Position numbers and translations under genes: made by a program. Positions 13,901-24,720 of a stretch of DNA of 64,000 nucleotides are shown piece after piece; position 1 is the stretch's first letter, and every line of letters begins with the position of its first letter. The DNA is from Galaxea fascicularis (Eukaryota; Cnidaria; Anthozoa; Scleractinia; Euphylliidae), in assembly GCA_948470475.1 (NCBI GenBank), contig OX419338.1, forward strand, positions 12,298,247-12,362,246. The letters run 5' to 3'. The notes below the pieces were generated by a model that had not been told where the DNA came from, ran no database searches, and saw only the letters and a program-made list of their open reading frames with translations.

Positions 13901-16233
13901 TTTTCGAAGAAAACCCTGAAATTTAATTTATGAGTGTTTTTCACCAGAGCAAACTAATATGTCTGTACAAGCACATGCATAAACTAAAGAAAAAGGAAGT
14001 ACAGTCGCTTTATTGCTAGCACAGAATGGCACGTTCTTTGCTTACATTTTTGGAATTGCTGCCGCCGATATGACGATACAGGAAGAGGCTATCTATCGGG
14101 TGAAACTACTATGGCACCAAAGGTCTCTACTAAGACCGTAGGTTCCTTAGATATGGCGGGATAAAGCTCTTATCAGTGGAAACAGACCTAGCAAGCAGAA
14201 CAGAGAAGTTTCCAGAGAACATTCTTGTGCTGTTTGTTAATGTGTTTTACGAAAACCCGATAAGTTACACCAACGTGGACTGCATGCCGAATGTAAAATG
14301 CAGGAATTAAAAAGGCAATCATGGTCTTTTGACATACAAAGCCACCAAACAGTTTAGAATATCGACACGGAATGCCGGGAAGAAAACAGAGAGCAAGGAC
14401 TGTAAAAGACAAAAGTAAGAAAAAAAAGAAAGAAAAAACACGATGCGGCCATGAGCAACGCGATAAAGTAAAATAAATTACAAAAATTGGGGTCAATTCC
14501 AGCCGAGTCATAGTTATGTAACAGCTGTGTCTTTTCACTTAACCAGCCTGATATTACATCACAGCTTGACCTGTTAAATGGTATCATGACATATATGGCT
14601 ATTACTCCGCGAAAAACCCGCGATGCGATGTACTTTACCTTTCCGTTGTAATGTTACAAACCAAACCCTGACCTTTTCACGGATTCGAATGATTACCAGT
14701 TCTGGATGTTGGCAAATTTTATCTTTCGGAAATATTTGAGCGTCTGACTGCACTCTGTAAATATAGCCTTTACACTCTATGATCACCAGAAAGCCAACCT
14801 TCTATAAGTAAATTCTCTGTCTCTGGACGAACTTATCCAGAGCTCTTAGTTAAGGGTAAAGAAACACTATTAAATTGACATGGTATTAAGGAAAACGTGG
14901 TTTATTTCACCCAATCAGAACTTCAGTTCTTTCTCTAGCGAAACTGTTACACTGAGGAAAAATCTATGGCGCGAGAAAGAACGTAAAATGCGAATAAGTT
15001 TTCGTCAATTTGGCCTCTATCCAGAGTTTTGGTCTCAAACGTGCATGTAACAACAAAGACCTTGAACTCGTTTCCACCCGCCTAATCTATACGGAAATCC
15101 CGATAACTTTCACCAAAGGAAAATCTCAGTCAGGAGCATGATAACGACAACACCCCTGTTATTGCTTGACGACGAGTTTCAAGGCGACGTGAGAAAAACG
15201 AGACAAATCTGTGTTATGGCATTATATATCGCCGCAAAGCAGGTTTGATCAGGTAAATCTCGCCAGGTGTTGTGGGCGCACGGTGCGATTCTCGTATTGA
15301 TAAGGGGTTTGATATGTACCAATATTTCATATCATCAATGTCTGACCGGTATCAACATGAACTGACGAGAGCGGTACCTTTTGTAAACGTTCTTCACCCC
15401 CCTAAGCGACAAAACCAAACGTGACATAGTCCGTAAAAAACGCTGACTTTGAACTTCAGGAAAAAATAAACAGCACCACAGTAAGTACTCCTAAAGAGCT
15501 TTCAATTCAATCGTCGCATCTTAGGACAAATCGTGGTCAAACGTTGGGACCAATTTGCAACGGCTCAATTTCGTTCATTATGGTTCTCTTGTCACTTGTT
15601 ACCCCCTGAACAGCAAAGGGCAAAAGCCACGACAGCTTTTTAATTCTCATTTTGAAAAAAAAAACGCGAAAAAATAAACAGATTCAAAGAAAACACTTCT
15701 CAAGAGATTAATTTTCATTTCAGCGTTCCGACTTCACAACTTCACTGCGCGCACTCAAAGGCTTGAAAACTTTGAACCAGCACTTTAATTAAACATCACC
15801 AAAGGAAAGTCTGATGAGATAATAGGATTTCATGAGCTAATCAAAAGCCAAAACAACCTTAAATCGCAGAAAAGTGCAAAATGACTTCGCTGCTCTGAAA
15901 CTTTCACTTGGATGGTCGAGAAGATTCATACGTTGGATGCGCATTACTTAACGCGCATGGAAGATAAACTGAACCGGGTGAAGAAGTACTTCAAATTAGC
16001 CTTGCGTCAGATCACACTTACCCAGCTGGACTGCCATCGTTGCAAGTGACGCCTCTGTCAGTGAGGTGGCGTAATTTCATTTCATATACGTCGTTGGCGG
16101 AGCATTTTTGAGCAAGGTGAGCGAGTTGAACAGTCAGCTCCGCAATGGTATCATCTATGGCACAGTTCACACTTACAAACCACACGATCGCTACGATAAG
16201 CACCGCCGTAAATACACGGAACTGATGAAACAA
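1978..16233 (-). CDS. NOTUM: Notum-like palmitoleoyl-protein carboxylesterase, 5' eight coding exons (3' end outside window)
   Basis: Exons, minus strand: 16233-16022, 13519-13467, 6402-6307, 5821-5761, 4880-4822, 3446-3344, 2433-2236, 2090-1978. All introns are GT-AG and the phases join into one frame of 298 complete codons. Residues about 9-25 are hydrophobic (signal peptide), as expected of a secreted enzyme. Family landmarks in order: VTCNDGSPAG (61-70), EGGWFC (88-93, oxyanion-hole region), ENPSWWNSNHVFIPYCSSD (131-149), LLLAGSSAGG (189-198) with nucleophile Ser195, and YWNGVVPEDC (262-271). Known family role: Notum removes the palmitoleate from Wnt and so dampens Wnt signalling. Catalytic Asp and His normally lie further C-terminal and are off the window. 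The ATG is the first in frame and gives the signal peptide directly. The last donor (GTGAGC after 1978) is the weakest call: residues after HVYR diverge from the family. A paralogous pectin-acetylesterase-family member is possible. No frameshift or stop seen. Confidence 0.9.
2598..2632. repeat. GTACA-type short palindromic repeat
   Basis: Overlapping GTACAGTACA units that read nearly the same on both strands. It lies in a Notum intron; no coding or element context seen. Confidence 0.5.
3575..3910 (+). mobile_element. Decayed LINE reverse-transcriptase tail
   Basis: Across frameshifts the plus strand reads HCGAARIVYNLPRD, then AGWDMIGL and FQIFKLFY. These match the segment found in many LINE polymerases just before the stop (HxRAARIIxxLPRD, then a W-D motif). 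Stops and frame changes show it is dead. It lies in the Notum intron between exons 5 and 6. Confidence 0.65.
4408..4562 (+). repeat. Two-copy 79-bp tandem repeat
   Basis: Units start at 4408 and 4487 and share AATCAATAGTT, TAGACGAGTAAT and TTTGTTACGAACACGACC in the same order. It lies about 0.5 kb past the LINE tail and may be its 3' end. Confidence 0.75.
5097..5454. mobile_element. Inverted-repeat element in a Notum intron
   Basis: Arms of about 35 bp at 5097-5131 and 5420-5454 (TCCCAGACGATCGGGGATTT and its inverse CCCCAATCGTCTGGGA). The interior contains degraded related pieces. A GA microsatellite follows at 5499-5518 and another precedes it at 4961-4972. No target duplication is evident. 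Confidence 0.65.
6590..9490. repeat. Complex repeat block with GC hairpin, GTCCGACC array and internal duplications
   Basis: It starts with GGAGCTCCGC followed by a GC-only hairpin (6600-6634), then GTCCGACC tandem units (6698-6740), then three or four roughly 60-bp units containing CAGTGACAAACAGCGGGAG (6965-7190), then a 546-bp duplication (7435-8547). GGAGCTCCGC recurs at about 9463. This may be one large non-autonomous element filling the intron between Notum exons 2 and 3; its borders are a guess. Open frames here (e.g. 6877-7225 minus) are repeat artefacts. Confidence 0.55.
7435..8547 (+). repeat. 546-bp imperfect tandem duplication
   Basis: 7435-7963 and 7981-8547 align end to end: both begin TGTGTGAAATGAC and share GTTCGGAGTGATT, CCAAATGTTTTCTATCCAAT, CATTTTAGGGCACAAAA and AGCAATATGTTGTCCCTC. 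Small indels separate them. The parallel open frames at 7479 and 8028-8512 are the two copies of the same non-coding sequence. Confidence 0.85.
9640..9760 (+). repeat. Short repeat fragment sharing a 3' tail with 24608-24720
   Basis: Contains CCTAGATTAGCCCTGCTACC and a GATTTG-like end. The reverse complement of 24608-24720 carries the same order of motifs (CCTAGATTAGC, then a GATTTG tail), suggesting two copies of one retroposon family. Confidence 0.45.
10398..10640 (+). mobile_element. tRNA-derived SINE
   Basis: The head has RNA polymerase III boxes: A box TGGCCGAGTGG at about 10400 and B box GGGTTCAAATCC at 10442-10453. A tRNA-unrelated body (GCCAACTGG to CGCCAGTTGG) and a LINE-like tail, CCTTGAAAAGCTCC then ATTATTATTA, follow. 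It lacks a clean acceptor stem, so it is a SINE rather than a tRNA gene. It lies in a Notum intron. Confidence 0.75.
10641..13466. other. Notum intron sequence without recognised features
   Basis: Only chance open frames; no repeat, RNA gene or exon recognised in this stretch. Confidence 0.4.
13520..16021. other. Notum intron 1
   Basis: GT-AG bounded. A 116-codon hydrophobic minus frame at 14188-14538 starts at a real ATG but matches nothing I know and overlaps pyrimidine-rich DNA; I treat it as chance. Confidence 0.45.
16022..16233 (-). CDS. NOTUM: Notum-like exon 1 with signal peptide
   Basis: Opens at ATG 16233; the hydrophobic core FTAVLIVAIVWFVSV is followed by a likely signal-peptidase site near NCA/I. 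It ends in VTCNDGSPAG, the family's first conserved block, with donor GTAAGTG inside the Gly codon. The next exon is about 2.5 kb downstream on the minus strand. Confidence 0.85.
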
Positions 16234-19200
16234 ACACAGGTTATCAGTGAAGAGAAACTGCTGGAGTTATTTGTTTTATTAACACGCCTTTAAAATAGCT
16301 TGAGTTCCATAAGCTGTAAGATGAACGCGCAGGCAACTTCCGCTCCTACTGCGTTGAACACTGAGGAGCCACCTCAGTAGTTTGACGGTTCATGAACTGG
16401 CCAGCATCGATTTATAGAAGATCATGTGTTTTTTTGTTGCTCAAGTGGAAATCTTGGAAGTTTGACCACACTTTTTTAAACTAGAAAGTCGCAGTTTCAG
16501 TCAAGTGATTTTCTTTTCCTTTAGTGAATGCTTCTCGATAAGGATGGAATTGTTGTTGGGGATTTCAGGAGTCAGTAGTCTTGGCCGTTAATTTGTATCA
16601 ATTTGTTAATGTAATTTAGGATCAGGAATTGAACGGTAATGTCAAGTTAAAATGAGTTAGGCTTCTTCATAATTGAATAAGTCATGGAATGTCACAAATT
16701 AGTTTCGTGTAAATGAGATAAAACTAAGAAACGCATGGTCAGTCTAACGTTCATCGCTTGACGCGAAATACATCCATAGTTGCAATACCGCAAACAAATT
16801 CACTAACTGCCTCTATATTTTACTCACCATTTTACCAAATCTCAATAAAACTTCCGAACTCAGTCTTTTTGGGTCCTGTTCTTCAATCAGCAATCGTTTC
16901 TGAGCTTACAGGAAGGCGTTAAAATGGAAACGTTACTTGAAATGTGACTTCGCTACAACTTGGCTTTACCAAAAATTCAATGAGCAGTGTAGAGACTGGA
17001 CTATCACCGGCAAAAAACAGGACACAGCAAAGACGAGTCGCAACTGAATGAAAATGTGCTGGACGAGTTCTCTTTGTAGCTAGCTGAAGTTCAATGCAGG
17101 TTTTTGATTGGTTGCGGCGACTTAAAGGGCAAGGTCTAATTGCTAATTATTAAACTCATAGAGGGCATACATCACATGGATTAATTAGGCCTCTTCAATT
17201 ACATAGAAGAATATTGGAGCATTACAAACACTCTAGGCAATGATAGCAGTAATCTTACATAAATATTTACATAGAACAGTTGCTTAGTTTATTCATTTTC
17301 CGCAACAACAAACCGATCTCGCGTGAATGCCTTTGGAGAAAAACTCGGCGGGGTTTCGGAGAAACAAGTGTCCCGCATTTATTCGAATTGAGCCCCTTGA
17401 CCATACTCCCTGATGATCCGAAATCATCGTTTTCTTTCTCTGAAACCAATTAAGGTAATCACCTTGATTCTCGCGTTCCAAGCCCACTTGGGACAGTGGT
17501 CGGTTGATCAAAGAATTGTTTTCATTGTAATCACTGTGATCAAAGAGAAAATGCCAAACCCGCAATGGTCGGAAGCAGGCTACCTCCAAGGATAATCGTT
17601 CCTAGAACGGTTTGGCAAGAAAAGTGAGTCATCACTGAACATGAAAAAAGCAGCTCACATCTCCAGTTACTTACGGTACTTAAAGCCGATTATTTAATAC
17701 CCGCGATCGCTTATGAAAATACCATTAAAATCCTGTTGTTCCATGCCGTCACGAAATGTGCCGCTTGTGCAATTCACAAGCGCCCAGAAAAGCGAAGAAA
17801 CATGCAAACATGTTTATTGTTTAAAAGCCATCACACTAGCACCACTGAAATGAAAGAAAACTCTCGCAAACTGCAAGCGCGGTTGACCCATTTCACAATA
17901 CGAGAGATCGCACTTAACGCGCTGAAAAGACTTTCGGAATGCGAATGACGACTTCCAGGCCACAGTCGCCAGAAAAGTCGAAAAATCGTGCAGAGAGTTT
18001 AAGGACAGAAATGACAAAACAGAAGATCTACAAAGTTGCAAAAGCTTTTAAGAACAAATTATTTGGCGCTCTTTACCAGTATTTTGATAAAGATAAAGAT
18101 ATTTGATAAAGATATTTTTAGATCATCGGGAGCGATACAATACACTTCATTGAGGCTTAACCGTTTAGGGGAACGTTTAGCATTTTTTGATGAAGACGTC
18201 CTTGATATCTGATTAAGAAGCAAAGATAGACCAATAAGAAAAGACTCGAAGGCCTCTTAGTCCTCCAACAACGAGGAAGCACAATTTTTCTGCACAATGA
18301 TGTTACAGATGTAAAGAATGTCCGGGGCGATTTTTTTACGTGCCGGGCAAAACTGCAATAGTTTACGTTAAGTCTAAAGGTCACAAGCAAAGCCGGTACT
18401 ATATACTCCATCCCAAACCCACAAAACATCAACGGTTCGATTGTTCGATTCAGTTGTTACAGTAAACTGTAAACATTTCGCATGCCAACGTTTTGGTCTC
18501 TATAGAAATCAAACCTAGCTAGGGAGTAGCGTTTTAGAATTTACAGAAGGTATTTCTTAGACACTCTAATGATAGGGTGGAGAAATTTTTCTCACAACAT
18601 GTATCGGATTCGCATTTCTGAGAGGTACGAAGCTGGGCAAATTGCCCCATTAGGACTGAAGAGACTAAAGAATTTACTGGACTATTCTTCGAATAACAGG
18701 AAACAAGGTTGATTCACACAGATCTTATCCCTCTTGGCATAGAGAGAGGATATTGTAAATTAATTGGATACAGAACCACTAAGGACTCTTGGAGGCTCTA
18801 CGTTAGAAAAAAAAAGCAAAAGTAGAAATAAAAAATGTTCTTTAACCCACATTTTCCGGAACGCAGAGAACGCTCAAAGATGTAATTAGAAGCGGCATAC
18901 CGAGACAATGAACACAGTCAACGAAGAGATCTACAAGGCCATTAGCATCGGCTGTAGGAGAGCATTTCTAAAAATACTGTCGGCAGCATGTATTCAACAA
19001 ACTTATACGTTTCAAGGTATTTTATATCAAGTGGAGCGTGCACGCTACACAGTTTACAATTTAGTAATCAATACGTCCGAATAGGAGAATCAGATTTCAG
19101 CGACAAAAATGGCCGGCATTGAAGGCTTCAGTTAAGAGAACGCCAAGATGTGACATAAGAGTTGTTATATGCAAGGGAGAGCTTGACTAGTCACGCTAGG

Positions 19201-22043
19201 GACAAAATAGTTGTGCCTATCACGACATTTAAACTGGAAACAGCAGTTGACTTCTTGAGCTCGGTTCATTTTTTCACTTTCTAGTCGAAACCTTAGACGG
19301 GCGAACCTAAAAGTCTTTCTGGTTGGAATGTGTGTGTGTGTGTGTAGGCGTTGTTGTTGTTGTTGTTGTTTTTTTGGCCAGCAGCGTCAGCAATTCGGAA
19401 CAAAGCGGGTGAACCGCAAAAAAAGAGGTATCGGAAAACTTAATTTTCAGTGAGGAAAAGTTTGTACCCCTATGGCTTTACTACAAGTTTTACTCAACAA
19501 ATCAGAATATACAAGGCACATGATGTGGTTTGCTTTGGCGACAGACAAAGCTATCTGAAACATTGGTTAAGCTGCATTTCTAGACTGGAATGGCTCGAAA
19601 AAGTCAAGACAGGGTCAACCAATTTATTAACTAAAAGTACGTGTGTAGGAACAAAAAGGTGGCACATGCGATGTTTGGCTCGTGTCCGCTAATTGCTGGT
19701 TGACATTTCTTGTTAACCACAAATGACAGCCCTTAATTTATGGGTCGTAAAAAAAGGATGAACGAAAGCTAAGAATAGCCATCTAATTAAGATTTAAGAG
19801 GTGTTAGCACTAATCTCGGTCTTTTAATTAAATGGAAAACTATATAGTCGGCCTCTGCAACCAATCAGATGCCGCTGGAGCGAAGAAATCACTTTCTTTT
19901 CTCACACTGCATGGCCCAGGCATGTTTGCGAGTTCAACCCAGCTGTAAATTCTGCTTCCGGTAAAACAACAGGTTACTATGTAAAACATGTGTCGTATAA
20001 CACCAGGGTAAAGGAAATTGGTTAGGAAATTAAGGCAAGGCAGACATACCAATTTTTAGTTATCGATATGTTATCTTTTTCCTCTTACAAGCATAATATA
20101 ATCTAAAGGAAACAAAAACAAAATTAATTGCTTTTATTGAAAAACAGACGGATTATCTCTATTTTGTTAAATACCGGTTTGACCTCCCCCGCCTTCTTTG
20201 AATTATTGATCTGGATCACACCGCAACGACGAAAAATTCTTGACTTTTTTCCCTTGCTTGTCATCTTCTCACTTACATTACAGAAAATGTTAAACCACAG
20301 AGTGTATTTCAGCTGAAGACGCATATTGCACATGCATAATTTTGTTCAAAACCGTGTTGCACTTCAGTATGCAAAAAAAAATTTCAATAAGTGTCATGTA
20401 CTCTGATCGAGAACTATTTATATTCGAGCATTTTTTTCACAAAGAGATGACTTTTATAACAGTTTTGTCGCTTTCTTTTTTAAGAATTTAACCTTCTTTA
20501 AGAAAGAAGCACTCTCACCGAGAACGCCAATTTCTAGTTTACGAATCCGATCCCTGGTGTTGAAAAAACTGAAGTTCTCTATTCGAAACAGCATCGTATC
20601 AAAAGTTAAATGTGAGGTATTTTGCTATTGGCCTCCTGGTCTCTACAAAGACACAGGCCTCAACAAGAAGCTTCTTTCACTTATCTAACGCGATTGTCAA
20701 AATCCAATTTACGACCCACGCACGTTCCTGCTGGTTTTGTATCCTTACTTACATAAATTACGCCTTGTTTTTTCTCTATATACCAACGTCAATTCTTGAT
20801 ATTTAACAACATTTAACCTAACCACTGGAATGCAAGCAGAGCAGAATAATCCACACTTCTATTCTTCACTATTTCCGTGCCCAATTCAAAACACACCGCA
20901 CTTAAAATATACCGGAACCTGGCGTGTGGTCACTTGAGGAAACAGTTCCGAATTATTGCACGAGCTATAAATAAGAGCTTTTCACGCGCGCTATTCTTGC
21001 CGTGCTATTCTCGGTGATGCATTCTTTTAACTTTATATTTAATCTCTTAAGGCAGTCATGCAATGGTGTTTTCACAGTGATTCCGAAGTGCTCTGTTCAG
21101 TATATCCGCACAAATATTGCGTTTCCTCAATGGTGAAACCTAGTGTCCTTGGAGCAACGAGAGCATAACATCAAATAATTCCTCGAAATCAAAATATACT
21201 AGAATCAGTTTTTAACAATTTGATGGCCAATTCTTTCAACATTATTTTACCCTGCCTGTCATTCACAACTAAATGTCATACATGGTGAAACTTCTTTTCA
21301 CCGCACCATTAGAGTATTTTTAGCAAAAATGATGCTGTAAAAATAGGGGACAACGCCCCCTTAATATTCGAGTCAGCAAGGGAAACACAACATTTAACAA
21401 AGATAACGAAAACCAAAAACGTTCTGTACAATACTTTTGTATCCTTATATTTCCATAATTTCTCTTTTCTTGGGAGTTCCTTCAATTGAAGTGGAGTAGT
21501 ATAAAATAAACTGATACCAAACACTTTGCAGTGCGGTTGACACTAGCTTTTCTTGTGATGGGCACATGCTAAGTGGCACGGCATGGTGCAATATTCCATG
21601 CTTAATGGGTGGTTACTTTAGCTTTTTTTATAGTGCCTTCAAACGTTCCCAATTTTATGGTCGTTTTAAGTTCGCTTTTTACTCTGAGCGAAAATCACGG
21701 CATGAAAAATGGAAAGAAGTTAAGGGCATACGTAAGCAAGAATCCTACCATTAAAAGAACCTCAATTTTGCGTTTGTTGTATAAAAAAAAGGGAAAATTA
21801 ATTAAAGGTATACGGTATCTTCCGCCTGCCGTTTTCATTATTTTACACACCTTAGGGAACAATTCATAAGATGAACTAATTGTAGTGATAGATGAGTTTG
21901 CATTTGGAAATGATTAAATTATTGATGGTGGTCTCGATGTTAGAGGTTCATTATTTATACAGCTATTTCGTTTAACGTTATCGGATTTTCAAGCGTAAAG
22001 CTTAAAAGACAAGACCGAAAGGGGACATGGGTAGTTGTAAATC
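16234..22043. other. Intergenic region without recognised genes
   Basis: Upstream of the Notum ATG. Contains a GT/GTT microsatellite (19329-19370) and small AT-rich repeats (e.g. GATAAAGATA near 18090-18116). Open frames are short and unlike known proteins. A Notum promoter should lie just above 16233 but no clear element is visible. Confidence 0.45.
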
Positions 22044-22803
22044 TTACAGCCGATTTCAGTGCAGTGTATAGACCCGGGTTTTTGAAACATGATCCGCCCG
22101 TGCATGATTCGCCCGTCATGATTCGACCGTGAGGTTACCAAGCCCAGGTTCGAACAATGAAAGCGCTGCACGAAGACTTAGAATTACAGACAAGTCGCCT
22201 GAAAGTTATCTCGCCCGAAGTTACGTCGCCCGAAAGTAGGTTAAATGTCGCCCGACATCTTTTCATCTGTAAACATACATTTCATTTATTACCCAACGTT
22301 CAATCACTGTAATTATAAACATTTTCTAAGCAAACGAAAGATTCCATCGATCGAACCCACAACCCTACAACTTTCTGTGCATTTACATAGGTTTAATCAT
22401 TTGCAAACAAAGTTCCGCACGATTATGGAACGTATGTTAATCATGAGACAGACATTTTGTAATTCAATATCAGCAAACTTTAATTAAATAACCTATCTTA
22501 CAACAATGTAACCGTTAAACTTGTGAATTGAATGTAGACCGATGTACTCCAACAAGAAGTAACCTATATAATTATAATGAAATATCGGGCGAGATAACTT
22601 AGTATTTCGGGCGACATTAACCTACTTTCGGGCGACGTAACTTGGGGGGAGATAACTTTCGGGCGACTTGATTGTAATTCTTATGTCTTCGTGCAGAGCT
22701 TTCATCGTTCGAACCTCGGCTTAGTAACCTCACGGTCGAATCATGACGGGCGAATCATGTTTCAAAAACCCGGGTCTTTGCACTGCACTGAAATCGGCTG
22801 TAA
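22044..22803. mobile_element. Foldback-type element with arms over 200 bp
   Basis: The left arm 22044-22255 and right arm 22580-22803 are inverted copies, beginning TTACAGCCGATTTCAGTGCA and running through ACCCGGGTTTTTGAAACATG and TGATTCGACCGTGAGGTTAC. The inner parts of the arms hold repeated TCGCCCGA units, mirrored as TCGGGCGA. The unique core (about 320 bp) has no coding capacity. This looks like a long-TIR or foldback DNA element; no flanking duplication was identified. Confidence 0.85.
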
Positions 22804-23214
22804 CTCATTCAGCTCCATTTTCGCGTTGTTAGCACCATAGGATGGAGGGAAACACTCGTAAACGTTTGCCTCTGTGAGTTTGTATCCATGGTAGTGAGTC
22901 AAGCCGAGTTTATAACATTTGTGGACATATTACCCAGATTACTTTTCGGGATCGTCGCGTAGGTCTTCCGAAAACGTCAATTGAAATATCTGTATATGCC
23001 AATATATCGCCTGATACCTTACTTCGGATTTCAAGTGACTGTGTAGATCGAAGGAATTTTTTGGGTCTTGAGTTTTCACCAATTCGATCAGCCTTATCAC
23101 TTGAAATCCGGAGTACCAATGTTTCAACATGTCGAATAATTATCAATGCAGGATACCTGCTGAGTACGCACGACGAATATATAGACAGTAGTCTCCATCT
23201 CATGGGGTGAAAAT

Positions 23215-23598
23215 ATGCCCGGATATTTGTCTACGGACATTTATCCGTTCCGAGAAGCGCTGCTTCGAGAAACTGATAACGTTCAAAGAATAATATTCGA
23301 GAATATTTGTAAAGCCAAATGGAGGCTAATGTCTTTATTACCCTTTAAATATTTTTCGCGACACGCATTTGGGGAATATCACCGGTCATTGGGCATATTC
23401 AGTCACGTGATGCGTTTAGGCAAATCACCATGCTTGCGAGCGAAAATATTTGATGAATCTTTAAGGATACTTCAAACCTTCCCAGGCCTACTTTTGCCCC
23501 AAAACGTTTTTTCAGCCAACTTACAGTTCATTATTTACGCTAATATTTTCCAAAAAATGAAACACATGCAAGTTATTGAGAAAAAGAGATTTTTGTAA
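23215..23598 (+). CDS. Unrecognised 127-codon open frame, probably repeat-derived
   Basis: A true ATG and TAA, no splice sites needed. The product is basic and aromatic-rich (starts MPGYLSTDIYPFREALL). I know no domain for it. No neighbouring exons fit. The style resembles repeat-derived frames that recur in coral genomes, so a functional protein is doubtful. I only infer this. Confidence 0.2.
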   Translation: MPGYLSTDIYPFREALLRETDNVQRIIFENICKAKWRLMSLLPFKYFSRHAFGEYHRSLGIFSHVMRLGKSPCLRAKIFDESLRILQTFPGLLLPQNVFSANLQFIIYANIFQKMKHMQVIEKKRFL

Positions 23599-24147
23599 TA
23601 AAAGTGTAACCGCCAAGGCGTCATAATCCCACACCCAAAAGACGAGGACTCCCCAGCGATCTTTTCCCAGCAAACGGCTTTTGTCTGGAAGATCCGCTGT
23701 TTCGATACATAAGCATTATACTCGCGAGTCGTAACGCTCTTTGCAAATTCTCCATGAGATCAAAATTCATTTTGCCGTCATGAACCTTCTAGGAAAGAGA
23801 AAAGTCCTTGGGTAAAAAGCAAAGCGATTTTTCTGGACACAAAACAAAACGTACCCAGGGATTTCATATCGGCCAAGAATGCCTTCGAAAAAGAGTGCCT
23901 TCGAAAAAGAGTGTCTTCGAAATCACGCATCACCACTTGATCCTCGGTTTCGTTTCGTCTTCCTTTTTTTCTTGAACATCGCTTTCCTTGCCTTTTGCCC
24001 ATTGCCGACTAAAACGGCCTAAAACGTGCGCGCAGAACGAGCTAAACAACGAAAACGTGTCTGTAAAACGATCACTTTCCCGCGAAGCTCTGTTTAACGA
24101 TAGGGGTTCTCTTATGTCATTGACCAGCAGCTTTTTGAGTTTAGAAA

Positions 24148-24534
24148 AGGCCCGGGTCAATGCCGTACTTCACATGAGCCGAACTAAACTCAGTCATTAA
24201 GTTCACGAGAAGTATAGCGTTTGACTCAATTAAGTTCGACTGAATTCCTTTGGATCGGCTGAGGCGTTCTTCACGGCTGGCCAGGCGGGAATTACAGCTG
24301 AAGATAGAGTTTGGGTCAAACGCCGATCTTCACACGAGCCGAACCAAATGCATAATCATGTTCATGAATATCAATGTATAAGTCAACCTCGATCTGTTTA
24401 CAAATTTACATGATCTAGTTAAGTTCGGCTGAGTTAAGTTCGACGTTTGACCCAACAGGCAAAAGTAACAAATTTGTGCCGACCTAAACTAAAATTAAGT
24501 TCGGCTCATGTGAAGTACGGCGTTTGACCTGGGC
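24148..24534. mobile_element. Inverted-repeat element with internal copies of its own ends
   Basis: Ends are inverted: GCCGTACTTCACATGAGCCG preceded by GGGTCAA/AGGTCAAAC. The end motif recurs inside at about 24312-24350 (GGGTCAAACGCCG and CACACGAGCCGAACC) and inverted at 24417-24455. So it is a MITE with subterminal duplicates, or two nested copies. Confidence 0.75.
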
Positions 24535-24607
24535 AGAATCCGTCCATGTAGAATTGACGGATTTCCGTGAAATTTGGCCAGAACATGCATTGATAACTAA
24601 GGAACAG

Positions 24608-24720
24608 AATCAAATCAAATCAAATCAATTTTATTTTTCACACATTTTAACAAAGCAAGATTAGCCGGCCCGCAGATAGCTAAGGCTAATCTAGGCGGCC
24701 AGACTTACAGTTAATTAAAG
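24608..24720 (-). mobile_element. Retroposon 3' fragment with AAATC tail
   Basis: Read on the minus strand it ends in repeated GATTT units (24608-24633). The tail type equals that of the SINE at 30130-30352 and the body resembles 9640-9760. Confidence 0.55.

Noticed and set aside
14188..14538. Membrane protein such as a GPCR fragment
   Set aside because: The hydrophobic minus frame lacks family motifs, lies in a pyrimidine-rich stretch of a Notum intron and has no partner exons.
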